A stretch of 64,000 bases of DNA from Gimesia aquarii (GTDB lineage: Bacteria > Planctomycetota > Planctomycetia > Planctomycetales > Planctomycetaceae), in the NCBI RefSeq assembly GCF_007748195.1, contig NZ_CP037920.1, positions 1,407,536-1,471,535 on the forward strand. Direction: 5' to 3'. Every line of letters starts with the position of its first letter. Positions within the stretch are counted from its first letter, which is position 1. Positions 9,094-18,484 of this stretch are shown in pieces. The position numbers and the translations under genes were made by a program. Below the pieces are notes generated by a model. It ran no database searches. It was not told the DNA's origin and saw nothing but the letters and a program-made list of their open reading frames with translations.

Positions 9094-10626
9094 ATGGCTG
9101 TTTTTTTGGGCGTGGATATTGGAACGAGTGGAACAAAAACACTGGCAATGCAGGAAGATGGTACAATTCTTTCTTCTGCGACCGTAGAGTATCCACTCTA
9201 TAGTCCTCGCCCCGGTTGGTCGGAACAGAATCCGGAAGATTGGTGGCAGGCCACGATCAAAAGTGTTCGCAAAGTTTTGAAAACAGGTAAAATCAAGCCT
9301 GTCGATGTCAAAGGCATTGGACTAAGCGGACAGATGCATGGAAGTGTTTTTCTCAATAAAAAACATGAAGTGATTAGACCAGCTCTGCTTTGGAACGATC
9401 AGAGGACCGCTGCGGAATGTGCTGAAATCGAACAGCGTGCCGGTGGACGGAAAAAACTGATCAACATGGTGGCAAATCCGGCTCTGACAGGTTTTACAGC
9501 CCCCAAAATTCTTTGGCTTCGCAATCACGAAAAGAAAAACTTTGATAAAACTGTCCAGGTTTTATTACCAAAAGACTATGTCCGATTTCGATTGACAGGA
9601 GAATTCGCGACCGAGGTCAGCGACGCCTCGGGAACGTTACTGTTGAATGTCAAACAGCGGAAATGGAGCCGTCCATTGCTGAGAAAATTGGAATTGGATG
9701 AATCGCTGTTGCCCGAAGTTTATGAATCAGAAGATGTCAGTGGACGTCTAACTGAGCAGGCTGCTCGATTGTTGGGCCTTTCTAAAGGTGTCGCAGTTGT
9801 GGGAGGAGGCGGAGATCAGGCCGCCGGTGCTGTCGGTAATGGAATTGTGAAAAAAGGTGTGATCTCAGCGACCATGGGAACAAGCGGCGTTGTGTTTGCA
9901 CATAGTGATGAGGTACAGATTGATCCTGAGGGGCGGGTGCATACTTTCTGTCATGCTGTGCGTAATAAGTGGCATGTGATGGGGGTGGTTCTCTCTGCGG
10001 GAGGCAGTTTGCAATGGTATCGAAATCAACTCTGTGAACAACAAGTGGCTAGCGCCAAACGAAAAAAGATCGATCCCTATCAACTCATTACCGAGCAGGC
10101 AGCTGAAGCTCCCGCCGGAAGTGAAGGCTTGTTTTTCTTACCTTATCTGACGGGTGAACGAACTCCTCATGCAGATCCTGATGCTCGTGCTGCCTGGATT
10201 GGATTAAGCTTGCGGCATGGGCGTCCCCATTTGAGCCGTGCCGTGATTGAGGGAGCGACTTATGCCATGCGAGACTCCCTGGAAATTATCAGAGAGCTGA
10301 ATATCCCTGTGAAAGAGATTCGGCTCTCAGGTGGTGGGGCCAGGAGCAAATTCTGGCGTCAAATACAGGCAGATATTTATGGTCGAAAAGTAGTGACAAT
10401 TAATGCGGAAGAAGGTCCAGCCTATGGTGTCGCGTTATTAGCGGCTGCAGGGACTGGTGCTTTTAAGGATGTAGTTGAAGCCTGCTCAGCCAGCATTCGT
10501 GTCGTTGAGAGCACGAACGTAAATTCTAAAGGGAAAAAAGTATACAACAAAGCTTATCCTGTATTTCGTAAGCTCTACACATCGCTCAAAGCTGATTTTC
10601 AGGACATCAAAGAACTGTTGGACTAA
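9094..10626 (+). CDS. xylB: Xylulokinase (FGGY family)
   Basis: Phosphorylates D-xylulose with ATP to give xylulose 5-phosphate in the cytoplasm. The 510-residue protein has the FGGY two-lobe layout: the N-terminal phosphate loop [14 protein letters not shown] (residues 5-18), the substrate-side block [13 protein letters not shown] (about residue 74) and [10 protein letters not shown] typical of xylulokinases, and the second-lobe ATP site around [12 protein letters not shown] and [17 protein letters not shown] (about residue 410). The length and the QMHG motif match XylB rather than glycerol or gluconate kinase. No xylA is visible nearby, so the sugar source is unclear. Confidence 0.92.
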   Translation: MAVFLGVDIGTSGTKTLAMQEDGTILSSATVEYPLYSPRPGWSEQNPEDWWQATIKSVRKVLKTGKIKPVDVKGIGLSGQMHGSVFLNKKHEVIRPALLWNDQRTAAECAEIEQRAGGRKKLINMVANPALTGFTAPKILWLRNHEKKNFDKTVQVLLPKDYVRFRLTGEFATEVSDASGTLLLNVKQRKWSRPLLRKLELDESLLPEVYESEDVSGRLTEQAARLLGLSKGVAVVGGGGDQAAGAVGNGIVKKGVISATMGTSGVVFAHSDEVQIDPEGRVHTFCHAVRNKWHVMGVVLSAGGSLQWYRNQLCEQQVASAKRKKIDPYQLITEQAAEAPAGSEGLFFLPYLTGERTPHADPDARAAWIGLSLRHGRPHLSRAVIEGATYAMRDSLEIIRELNIPVKEIRLSGGGARSKFWRQIQADIYGRKVVTINAEEGPAYGVALLAAAGTGAFKDVVEACSASIRVVESTNVNSKGKKVYNKAYPVFRKLYTSLKADFQDIKELLD

Positions 10627-11101
10627 AAGAGTGTTCACTTGCTCCTGTTTCTCTGATGTAAAAGGTACAATGTTGTTTGGTCTTGTATTTCATGACTGAA
10701 AGAATGCGTTTCAAAACAATTTTTGGACATGTTAATTGTACAAGAGAGAATAAACAGTTAATTTAGGGGGAGTTTAGACACACTTTATAACGTGTCTCGT
10801 CTGTTGTATTTGGTCATTCCCGTTGATGGTGATAGAGTTCTTCGAAGTCTCACACACAGGATGCCGAAATAAACTCATTATGGATCCAATGAACCTGATC
10901 AGTTCAAATTTGGATAGAGTGGTGAAAAATAGCAGTTTAGTCCTGAATCTCTTCGATTTGCCTGAAGACAGTCTAAGAAGAATATAGTATAGTCTCTCCA
11001 TTTCAGCCGATTTGCATTGACTATCAAAATCTGAAGACAGGCAAGATTTTGATTAGCTGGGCTTTGACTTGTGTTGATAAAGAGTAGGACAGTCTCATCA
11101 G
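10627..11101. other. Intergenic region without a gene
   Basis: About 475 bases between xylulokinase and the sulfotransferase, AT-rich, with no open frame of coding character on either strand. The only distinct structure is the inverted repeat at 11023-11053. Confidence 0.6.
11023..11053 (+). repeat. 10-bp inverted repeat upstream of the sulfotransferase gene
   Basis: Perfect arms ATCAAAATCT and AGATTTTGAT enclose 11 bases and end 48 bases before the sulfotransferase start. It may be an operator or a leader hairpin; it is AT-rich and has no T-run, so a terminator is unlikely. Confidence 0.5.
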
Positions 11102-12262
11102 ATGACTAAACCCAAGCAAAATAATAGTGGATCCACTCAAGGCCCTTTTTGTGTCTGGTCGGGGATTGGAATCACTAATTTCATCAAGCTAATGAGGCTG
11201 CGTCCCACAATTCGTCCATCGGGCTTGTTTCGTTTGATTTCTTCCGGGTTGTTTAGTATTTCCAACTCCTGTCTGGGCTTATTGGAAAATCTGGTCTTCA
11301 GTCGCAAAGTCAATCGGACGGAATTAGAACCCCCCGTATTTATCATCGGTCATTGGCGAAGTGGTACAACGCTACTCCATAATCTTATGTCGATGGATCA
11401 ACAGTTCATTTATCCTAATATGGGAGCAATGCTGTTTCCTTCACATTTTCTGTTAACAGAACCTGTATTTAAACATGTTTTGAAGTATTTGTTACCAAAA
11501 CAGCGCCCCATGGATAATATGCCGGTGAATTGGGATTTACCTCAGGAAGATGAAACTTCCATCATGCTACTCCACCTGATGTCACCCTATCTGGCGATTG
11601 GTTTTAGTGATCAACCTGAGGTTTATGATCGCTATTATGAGTTGGATCAACTGACGCCGAAAGAAGAAGCAATTTGGAAAAAAACATTTTTATACTTTAT
11701 GAAGAAACTGACCTACAAGGAAGGTATAAAAAAACACATTCTCTTGAAGTCACCTACTCACACATTCCGAATACCATTTCTGCTCAAAATGTTTCCCGAT
11801 GCTCGTTTCATTTATATTTATCGGGATCCTTACAAAGTTTATAACTCAACTTTACATTTACGCCGTACCATGTTTGGCGATAATGGCTTTGCTCCTCTCA
11901 ACATGCAAAAGTTAGAAGAGGATATGGCCAATATTTATCTAAATCACTTGGATGTTTATGATCGCGATCGGAAAACAGTACCAGAAGGTCAATTACACGA
12001 AGTTCGCTTTGAAGAACTCGAAGCCGACCCTGTGGGAGAATTGAGAAAAGTTTACGAGCATCTGAATCTTTCCGGCTTTGATGATCTAGAAACAAATATG
12101 CAGCCTTATCTGAAAGATCAAAAGTCGTATAAGAAAAATAAATACGAAATGGATGCAGCTCAGGAAAAGAAAATTTACGAGCGTTGGCAAAAAGCATTTG
12201 AGATGTTCGGTTATGATCGCCTGCCTTCTGAACAATTAGTGAAAGCACGCGTTGCTTCCTAA
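11102..12262 (+). CDS. Sulfotransferase family protein
   Basis: A 386-residue PAPS-dependent sulfotransferase-fold protein. The 5'-phosphosulfate loop is GHWRSGTTLLHN at about residues 82-93, and the 3'-phosphate-binding segment is RFIYIYRDPYKVYNSTLHL at about residues 234-252, with the conserved Arg-Asp-Pro. LLKSPTH (about 217) adds the usual catalytic-side lysine. Such proteins are numerous in planctomycetes and related to the Sulfotransfer_3 group; the acceptor (polysaccharide, lipid or small molecule) cannot be told. No signal peptide is clear, though a moderately hydrophobic stretch lies near residues 40-60. Confidence 0.88.
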   Translation: MTKPKQNNSGSTQGPFCVWSGIGITNFIKLMRLRPTIRPSGLFRLISSGLFSISNSCLGLLENLVFSRKVNRTELEPPVFIIGHWRSGTTLLHNLMSMDQQFIYPNMGAMLFPSHFLLTEPVFKHVLKYLLPKQRPMDNMPVNWDLPQEDETSIMLLHLMSPYLAIGFSDQPEVYDRYYELDQLTPKEEAIWKKTFLYFMKKLTYKEGIKKHILLKSPTHTFRIPFLLKMFPDARFIYIYRDPYKVYNSTLHLRRTMFGDNGFAPLNMQKLEEDMANIYLNHLDVYDRDRKTVPEGQLHEVRFEELEADPVGELRKVYEHLNLSGFDDLETNMQPYLKDQKSYKKNKYEMDAAQEKKIYERWQKAFEMFGYDRLPSEQLVKARVAS

Positions 12263-12298
12263 CACGTGTTGCATCACAAACAGCAATCTTGAGTCAGC

Positions 12299-12817
12299 TT
12301 ATTGCTCTGATTCTGGATGAGACTTCTTATCAGTCGTTTGCTGCTTTTTTTCTCTCAGTTCCAGAATCTGTTTTTCCAGTAAGCGCTGTTGGTCCTGAAT
12401 TCGAGAAATCATTGTGGAAGACCGGATCCGGGATGCGCTCATATCTCCAATAGCAGACAGAATGACCCAGAACGCAATCAAGAGAATGCCTCCCCAGTAC
12501 GCTGCAAACAAGCCCGGGTAAGATTTCCAGGGCATGTAAGGTGCATCCCCCACTACGATCAGGAAACCAATCAGAATCAGCAGACCTGAAGTTTGCATGC
12601 GTCTGCGGTATTGTTTTGAGAAAAAACTGAGATCGTCATCACTGAGGTCTGCATCGAGTTGACGGTGAAACCAGGACGTACGGTGTAGTTGAATTAACCC
12701 TGCTCCAAAGAGAACCAAAAGCGTTCCGACGATGATGCCCGGGATCGTATCTGTCACAATATCTGCATCCTTGATTGGTGGTGGAGGAAATCCCTTTGAA
12801 TGTTGAAATGTCACCAA
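12299..12817 (-). CDS. Small membrane protein with C-terminal coiled coil, unknown function
   Basis: A 172-residue protein I do not recognise. It has three likely membrane segments: about residues 27-45 (IIVGTLLVLFGAGLI), 76-90 (LLILIGFLIVV) and 103-122 (FAAYWGGILLIAFWVILSA). A charged, glutamine-rich C-terminus (about 135-172) with heptad character looks like a cytoplasmic coiled coil. The start is TTG at 12817 or GTG at 12814, the latter with GGAAG upstream. It converges on the sulfotransferase gene. Confidence 0.65.
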   Translation of the reverse strand: MVTFQHSKGFPPPPIKDADIVTDTIPGIIVGTLLVLFGAGLIQLHRTSWFHRQLDADLSDDDLSFFSKQYRRRMQTSGLLILIGFLIVVGDAPYMPWKSYPGLFAAYWGGILLIAFWVILSAIGDMSASRIRSSTMISRIQDQQRLLEKQILELREKKQQTTDKKSHPESEQ

Positions 12818-13101
12818 GTCAATCTTCCAATCTTCTCAATTTAAGTCTAACAAAATCAGGTTGAGATGAAACGTGTCTGATGGGATTATTTTGTAGACAG
12901 CTCGAGAGTGGAAACACGGCGAAAGGCCGCTGATTGATCATTTCTTCATAATTACAGCCAGTTTAGAGGGATAAATGGAGATGTTGCATTTTTTGAACAT
13001 TTTCGACTTCGGTTTTATAGCCGGTTGTTCACGTCAGCAAGTGACAAATTGAGAATCCTCAAAATGTTAAGTGACGTAGATTCGACTATAGACAATCTCC
13101 G

Positions 13102-14145
13102 TTAATGGTGCTCCTGATTCGATATCACAGAAATGACTTTCGGTAGAGAACGGAACATAATCGTAAAATAAATGCCAACTAATATGACACCGGGAATCCA
13201 CCAATAAAGTGTTGTCTGTAATTCTTCTGGTGGAGGAGATGTATTGAAGATAGTCAAACTGTATTCAGGGTTTAAGCCAGGAAGGATATAAGGATAAAGG
13301 GCGGCCGCGCCACTAAATAAAAGCAGATACATGAAAAAGGAAGAACATAAAAACGCGGCCATGTTCCAGTTATTGATTCGAAAGAAAAGTGAACCCGCCA
13401 AGAAAAAAAGAGCTCCCAGGGGGAGAAAGATGAGCCATGAGTGAGTAGCAAAATTTTCTTTGGTGTGCGGTTGAACGACATAACTGGCAATGAGAGTCAC
13501 TATGGTCAATCCGACAGTCGTCAGCCAAAAGCTGGTTGCACATTTCCGAGCGCGCTGTTGAACGAGACCATCAGTTTTAGCAACGAGCCAAAGTGAACCA
13601 TGGTGCAAAAAAATCGAAGCAGAAGTGACACCGCTGAGAACTGTGTACCAGTCAAGAATTCCTGTCTGTTTGCTAATTCGAAAATCCGTCCAGAGAGGCT
13701 CAAAGAAAGTCCCTTCTGCATTTAACGGAACTCCTCGAAAGATATTGGCCAATGCCGCTCCCAGAATCACAATGAGCAAGCCACTGGAAACAAACAACAT
13801 GATGTTCCAAAAATGGACCCAGAGGGAATCAGAAAAATAGTGAGGTAACTCGATACTGATTGCTCGAAAGAGTAACAGCCAGACAACCATGGTCAAAGGG
13901 AGATAAAACCCACTAAACATGGAACTCAAAAATGCGGGAAAGGCCAACATCATTGTTCCGCCAGCGGCAATCAACCAGACTTCATTTCCATCCCAGACAG
14001 GTGCAATCGACTGGATAACCTGTTTTTGTTCCTGTCGATTCTTAGCGATAAATAGATGTAACACACCAACACCCAGATCAAAACCATCCAACACAAGATA
14101 GGTCGAGATCATCAATAACAACAGGATATACCAGAGGGTTTCCAT
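13102..14145 (-). CDS. cydB: Cytochrome bd ubiquinol oxidase subunit II
   Basis: Membrane subunit of the high-affinity quinol oxidase that reduces oxygen to water. The 347-residue protein has about eight membrane segments, and the N-terminal signature DGFDLGVGVLHLF (residues 21-33) followed by WDGNEVWLIAAGG (about 51-63) is diagnostic for CydB. It begins four bases after cydA ends and is clearly translated from the same message. No cydX-like small gene or cydDC exporter is visible beside it. Confidence 0.95.
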   Translation of the reverse strand: METLWYILLLLMISTYLVLDGFDLGVGVLHLFIAKNRQEQKQVIQSIAPVWDGNEVWLIAAGGTMMLAFPAFLSSMFSGFYLPLTMVVWLLLFRAISIELPHYFSDSLWVHFWNIMLFVSSGLLIVILGAALANIFRGVPLNAEGTFFEPLWTDFRISKQTGILDWYTVLSGVTSASIFLHHGSLWLVAKTDGLVQQRARKCATSFWLTTVGLTIVTLIASYVVQPHTKENFATHSWLIFLPLGALFFLAGSLFFRINNWNMAAFLCSSFFMYLLLFSGAAALYPYILPGLNPEYSLTIFNTSPPPEELQTTLYWWIPGVILVGIYFTIMFRSLPKVISVISNQEHH

Positions 14146-14149
14146 ACTT

Positions 14150-15508
14150 CTAAGTTCCTCCCTCAGTTGCTAAATCAGGTTGATCAGTATCAATTGGTTC
14201 TGGTCCCTGATTAATGATACGTGTTGCGAGAAAAAAGTAGAGTACTGATAAAAACAGGTAAAGGCCCATAAAACCCAATAATGTGAAGAGAACATTACCT
14301 TGCGAAACATTTTGGGATGCTCCATCAGCCGTTTTCATCAAACCGTAGATCACCCAGGGCTGGCGACCGATTTCTGTGGTGAACCAACCAGCCGTATTCG
14401 CAATAAAAGGAAATGGGAGTGACAGCATTAAGAGCCAGAGTATTACGCGATTGGTATATAACCTTCGTTGCCAAAGCAGGAACGCGCTTATTCCCATTAA
14501 GGCAATAAACAATGTTCCGAGCCCCGCCATGATATGATACGAAAAATACAAGAGTTCTACATTGTCTGGCCAGAGCTCTCGATCGTATTCTGTGAGGCCT
14601 TTCACTTTTGCATTCCAGCTGGCGTGCGTCAAAAAAGAAAGTGCTTTGGGAATGATAACGGGATTGTCAATTTTGAGTTCGTCCATATTTGGCTGGCCTA
14701 TGAGAATTAAGCCAGCGCCATCTTCAGTATGAAAGTGGCCTTCCATCGCTGCGAACTTGATGGGCTGATGTTTCTGTACCTGTTTTGCTTCCCAGTCGCC
14801 AGTCGGGACTGCAGCAATAATGCTGGAGAAAAGTCCGACGATAACTGAGACCTTAAGGTACCGCCGAGTCAATTCAACATGTTGCCCCTTTAATAAATAA
14901 TAGGCGGCAATCGCTGACATCGTAAAGCTACCTGTGATCACAGAGCCAGTCATCGTATGCAGATATTGTTTGATTGCCCAGGGATTACTGAGCAGTGCTC
15001 CAATACTTGTGAGGTGATAAACTCCATCTTCGGAAATTCGATATCCAACAGGGTGTTGCATGAAGGCATTGGTGCAGACAATGAAATAACCGCTTAACCA
15101 TGTACCGAAAAGTAATAAAAATGAAACACCCCAATGAGCCATTTTTCCGAGTTTTTTCTCTCCAAAAATTAACAGATAAAGAAACGTCGACTCGAGAAAA
15201 AAGGCAAACATTCCCTCCATCGCCAAAGTCTGTCCCAAAATGGATCCTGTCGATTTGACGAGCTGTGACCAGTTTGTACCAAATTGAAATTCAAGGGGGA
15301 TTCCCGTGACAACTCCCATGAGAAATGTGAGACCGAAGATTTTTAACCAGAAGCGAGCTGCGGTATCTGCCCACGGGTGGCCACACAGCCCGATGCTCTT
15401 GAGAATAAAGATCAACAGCGCTAAACCCATCGTTAATTGCGGGAACAAATAGTGATACGAAACGGTAAAAGCAAATTGGACGCGATGCAGAAGAAGTGAA
15501 TCAATCAT
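14150..15508 (-). CDS. cydA: Cytochrome bd ubiquinol oxidase subunit I
   Basis: Haem-bearing subunit of cytochrome bd. The start is put at ATG 15508: it yields MIDSLLLHRVQFAFTVSYH, placing the haem b595 ligand at His19 as in the Escherichia coli protein, and GGGA precedes it; the open frame runs to a GTG at 15574 without family similarity. Other family marks are QYLHTMTGSVITGSF with the haem b558 histidine (about residue 185) and GRQPWVIYGLMKT (about 390). The Q-loop between these is short, so this is a short-Q-loop (CIO/bd-S) type. Length from this start is 452 residues. Upstream is the M28 peptidase gene, 74 bases away. Confidence 0.94.
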   Translation of the reverse strand: MIDSLLLHRVQFAFTVSYHYLFPQLTMGLALLIFILKSIGLCGHPWADTAARFWLKIFGLTFLMGVVTGIPLEFQFGTNWSQLVKSTGSILGQTLAMEGMFAFFLESTFLYLLIFGEKKLGKMAHWGVSFLLLFGTWLSGYFIVCTNAFMQHPVGYRISEDGVYHLTSIGALLSNPWAIKQYLHTMTGSVITGSFTMSAIAAYYLLKGQHVELTRRYLKVSVIVGLFSSIIAAVPTGDWEAKQVQKHQPIKFAAMEGHFHTEDGAGLILIGQPNMDELKIDNPVIIPKALSFLTHASWNAKVKGLTEYDRELWPDNVELLYFSYHIMAGLGTLFIALMGISAFLLWQRRLYTNRVILWLLMLSLPFPFIANTAGWFTTEIGRQPWVIYGLMKTADGASQNVSQGNVLFTLLGFMGLYLFLSVLYFFLATRIINQGPEPIDTDQPDLATEGGT

Positions 15509-15582
15509 CGATTTGATCCCATTTCGTCGATGGTGTGTTGGCTTTCGGAAATCGTGGTGCAGAACATTGTTCACAGTCTAAA

Positions 15583-16542
15583 TTAGGGAATATTCTGCAG
15601 CCAGTAAATGATGACTTTCCCGACTTTTGCCATGCTTGTACCAGAGCAATACCGGGGAATGTCTCGCGTTGTGTGCCAGACCGGATAGTCAAAATCGATA
15701 ATGTCACAGGTTGGTATGTGGGCGATTTCATTTAAAGGTAAATGATCATCCCGAATTTCAAATTTGACTTTCGGAATAAATTGTCTGACACCTGTTTTTT
15801 GAGCGGCTTGCCAGATGCTGCGCGTCAGCTTGGGAGCGTATTTAATACTGTTCTTCTCCATATAGATCATGAGATTTTTATCAGCAATCATGTCAAACAG
15901 GATACCATAGACGTATTCAAAATCTCGTGCCTGAGTTTTGTATTGATTGGCAAAATACTTGGAGCCAAGAAAATAAGGATCATTTTCGCGGTACACAAGC
16001 TCTTCACCATCAAAAAAAACAAAATCTATCCCATAACCGTGACTGATTTTGAGGTCGCGTATCACGTTTCCCAACTCCATCAAGAACGCAACTCCACTGG
16101 CCCCATCGTTAGCACCAATGAACAGGCCACGTGGTTGTGTTCGATCGCGATCGGGATAAGGCCTGGTATCATAATGGCAGGCGAAAAGTATCCTTTTTTT
16201 GGCTTCTGGGTACCAGCTGATAATCATATTATTCATCCGCACCGGATTTCCAGTTAAGGGATGCGGGGCATCAAATGTCTGAAAATGAACTTTCGCTTTG
16301 AGTTTCCTGAAATGCTCCGAAATCATTTTTTGTTGTTCAGCCATCCCCGGAGAACCACTCATACGAGATCTGAGACGGCAAATTTTTTTCAAATATCCAT
16401 AAGAGCGTTCTGCATTAAAAACCGGTGTTACTTTTGGCTCTGCGGTAGTACCGCAGGCAAGTGAAGTTACCGAGATCAGCATCATTAGAATCAGACATCG
16501 GATCATTTGCCTCCAAGGCTTCGACGTATTCATTCGCTTCAT
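15583..16542 (-). CDS. Secreted M28-family zinc peptidase / glutaminyl-cyclase-like protein
   Basis: About 319 residues from ATG 16542, preceded by GGGGA; the next ATG at 16533 is also possible, and the frame extends upstream to 16635 where it would overlap the TauE gene. A hydrophobic signal ends near LACGTTAEP; SLAC is close to but not a perfect lipobox. The metal-site pattern is that of M28/glutaminyl cyclases: CHYDTRPYPD, GANDGASGVAFLMEL, VFFDGEEL, and a late histidine in YPVWHTTRD. The order and spacing resemble bacterial glutaminyl-peptide cyclotransferases, which form N-terminal pyroglutamate, as much as aminopeptidases; sequence alone cannot choose between them. Confidence 0.82.
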   Translation of the reverse strand: MKRMNTSKPWRQMIRCLILMMLISVTSLACGTTAEPKVTPVFNAERSYGYLKKICRLRSRMSGSPGMAEQQKMISEHFRKLKAKVHFQTFDAPHPLTGNPVRMNNMIISWYPEAKKRILFACHYDTRPYPDRDRTQPRGLFIGANDGASGVAFLMELGNVIRDLKISHGYGIDFVFFDGEELVYRENDPYFLGSKYFANQYKTQARDFEYVYGILFDMIADKNLMIYMEKNSIKYAPKLTRSIWQAAQKTGVRQFIPKVKFEIRDDHLPLNEIAHIPTCDIIDFDYPVWHTTRDIPRYCSGTSMAKVGKVIIYWLQNIP

Positions 16543-16604
16543 TAATCCCCTGCTAATTGAAGTGATCCGAGTAAAACGACAATTCTTAACTTGTATTATG
16601 AATT

Positions 16605-17408
16605 TTACATCAATAATAGTCTGATCGACATACAAACAATTGCCGTGTACAACACAGCGCGTATGAATGAGTCTCCTTTACTGACAGCAAGATGAGATCC
16701 AATCCAGCCACCAAGGGACATACCAGCCATGAGGAACAAACCGGTAATCCAGTCAATCTTGCCTTCCCAGGCAAAGATCCCGATCGCAAACACAGTATAG
16801 ATCGCCACAATAAACACTTTATGCATATTGGTTCGTAATAAGTCCAATTTCATGACATTATTAATGATGGCAATGATAATGAATCCAACACCCGCCTGGA
16901 TAAATCCACCATAAAAACCTACCAGTACCATCAGAAAATGACCTGTTGTTAGCCTGCGTCTCTGATCAATCGAATCTTTCGCTTCGAGATCATTTTGATC
17001 AAGACTTTTTACATCATTTTCTGGATTCCGTTTCGATTTTTTCTTTTTGCGTTCTCCCAGAATCATCGTGACTAGTACACCCAGCATGACCACCGCTAAT
17101 ACGCGATTAAACCAGACACCACTGAGTTTTGTTCCCAGAAAAGCGCCTAGGAAAGTGCCGGGAATGGCGCACAACGCGAGGGAAAAACTGAGCCGAAAGT
17201 CTGAGAACCCTTTTTGTCGAAATCCGGCAATTGCGGTCACATTCTGCCCCAGTATGGCAACACGAGCTGTTCCGTTTGTAGTTGCCCCTGGCATTCCTAA
17301 GAAAATCATTGTGGGCATTAATATCAATGAGCCTCCGCCGGCCAATACATTCAGAATGCCAGCGATAATACCTACACCTGCTAATAATAGATTTTGCCAG
17401 AGGTCCAA
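16605..17408 (-). CDS. Sulfite exporter TauE/SafE family membrane protein
   Basis: A 267-residue integral membrane protein with the duplicated TauE/SafE layout: the N-terminal repeat LLAGVGIIAGILNVLAGGGS with GGGSLILMP, a charged cytoplasmic loop (about residues 115-150, KKKKSKRNPEND), and the second repeat VGFYGGFIQAGVGFIII. Members export sulfite, sulfoacetate or related anions; the substrate here is unknown. The start is TTG at 17408 with AGAGAAAG upstream; no better ATG exists near the first membrane segment. It is followed on the same strand by the M28 gene. Confidence 0.85.
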   Translation of the reverse strand: MDLWQNLLLAGVGIIAGILNVLAGGGSLILMPTMIFLGMPGATTNGTARVAILGQNVTAIAGFRQKGFSDFRLSFSLALCAIPGTFLGAFLGTKLSGVWFNRVLAVVMLGVLVTMILGERKKKKSKRNPENDVKSLDQNDLEAKDSIDQRRRLTTGHFLMVLVGFYGGFIQAGVGFIIIAIINNVMKLDLLRTNMHKVFIVAIYTVFAIGIFAWEGKIDWITGLFLMAGMSLGGWIGSHLAVSKGDSFIRAVLYTAIVCMSIRLLLM

Positions 17409-17502
17409 GTCTGTTGCTTTCTCTCAAGTGATTTGAAATCCAGGGGCAGATTTCGTACCAGTATTCTTTTGGATCATCATTTTTATTTTCGATTTTACTT
17501 GA

Positions 17503-18261
17503 TTAAACAATCAGTGAGGCAATCATTCCGGACAACACGATTCCGTCCCAAGTCCCTGCCCCACCAATGCTAACACACGGTGCTTTCAGTTTTTTGAATT
17601 CGTTCCAGTGTAGTAGGTCCGCACCAATCAGTGGGCCAGAGATTCCTATCACGAACGCAATGGGAGAATATAATGACCCAAAGTCAGCTCCGACTGTTCC
17701 CATCATTGGTCCGATGATGGCAAATCCAAACCAGGTTGCCAAGACAGCCACAAGCGGAGGGATGAACACAGGCATCGCGATTCCCATACCTGGGACCAGG
17801 CGAGACGTGTTATAGCATACGACTGTGTTGAATATGATTCCTGCCAAGGTGACGTATATGGGAGTCGAACCACCTGAAATAATAAATTGTGATAGCCAGA
17901 TTGCCAGGAAAATAGGAATGACACAACCACCCAGGTTGACCGCAATTATGGCCTCCTGTCTTAATCGTTTCATTTGAGGCATGAAATTCAAGCCTGCCAC
18001 CGATTCAAAAACGGGAACGTTTACTTCCTGGTCAAGCGGAAACCGGGAGATGGGAATATTGATCAAAGATCCGAAAATCATCCCGATTAAAACCAAAATG
18101 GCAGTGGGAGGTGAGAGGTGCAGGTTTGTTAAGGCTGTTTCCGCCAGATCAACAAAGATCAATGGCATCAAACAGCCAAAAAAGACGATTAATGTCAGGA
18201 TCATGCAGCCGGATAACTGGGTGGCTTGTACATTATTCGGTTGCGGATTAGACACGGTCAA
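17503..18261 (-). CDS. DUF1614 family membrane protein
   Basis: A 252-residue protein with about seven membrane segments and the features of DUF1614: SLINIPISRFP near residue 66, NLGGCVIPIFLAIWL near 110, PVFIPPLVA near 170 and GADLLHW near 215, ending in GGAGTWDGIVLSG. The function of the family is unknown. The start is TTG at 18261 or GTG at 18255. It lies 94 bases upstream of the TauE/SafE gene on the same strand, so the two may act together in transport, which is inference. Confidence 0.8.
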   Translation of the reverse strand: MTVSNPQPNNVQATQLSGCMILTLIVFFGCLMPLIFVDLAETALTNLHLSPPTAILVLIGMIFGSLINIPISRFPLDQEVNVPVFESVAGLNFMPQMKRLRQEAIIAVNLGGCVIPIFLAIWLSQFIISGGSTPIYVTLAGIIFNTVVCYNTSRLVPGMGIAMPVFIPPLVAVLATWFGFAIIGPMMGTVGADFGSLYSPIAFVIGISGPLIGADLLHWNEFKKLKAPCVSIGGAGTWDGIVLSGMIASLIV

Positions 18262-18484
18262 TTTTCTTTCTGTGATGCTGGATCAGAGATATCTGGGGTA
18301 GTGGTATTAAGTTAAGGCCAAGGTAGAATTTTGTCACTCCTGGGAGTCATTTTAGTCACTTCACGGCGATTCCTGCAGGCTATCAGAGGGAATATTCGGA
18401 ACAATTCCTACCTTCTCGATGAATTCATCTATGGGATCAGCTTGCGAAGGATGAAATTCCTTCAAGGCTGGTTACAATCATAGT

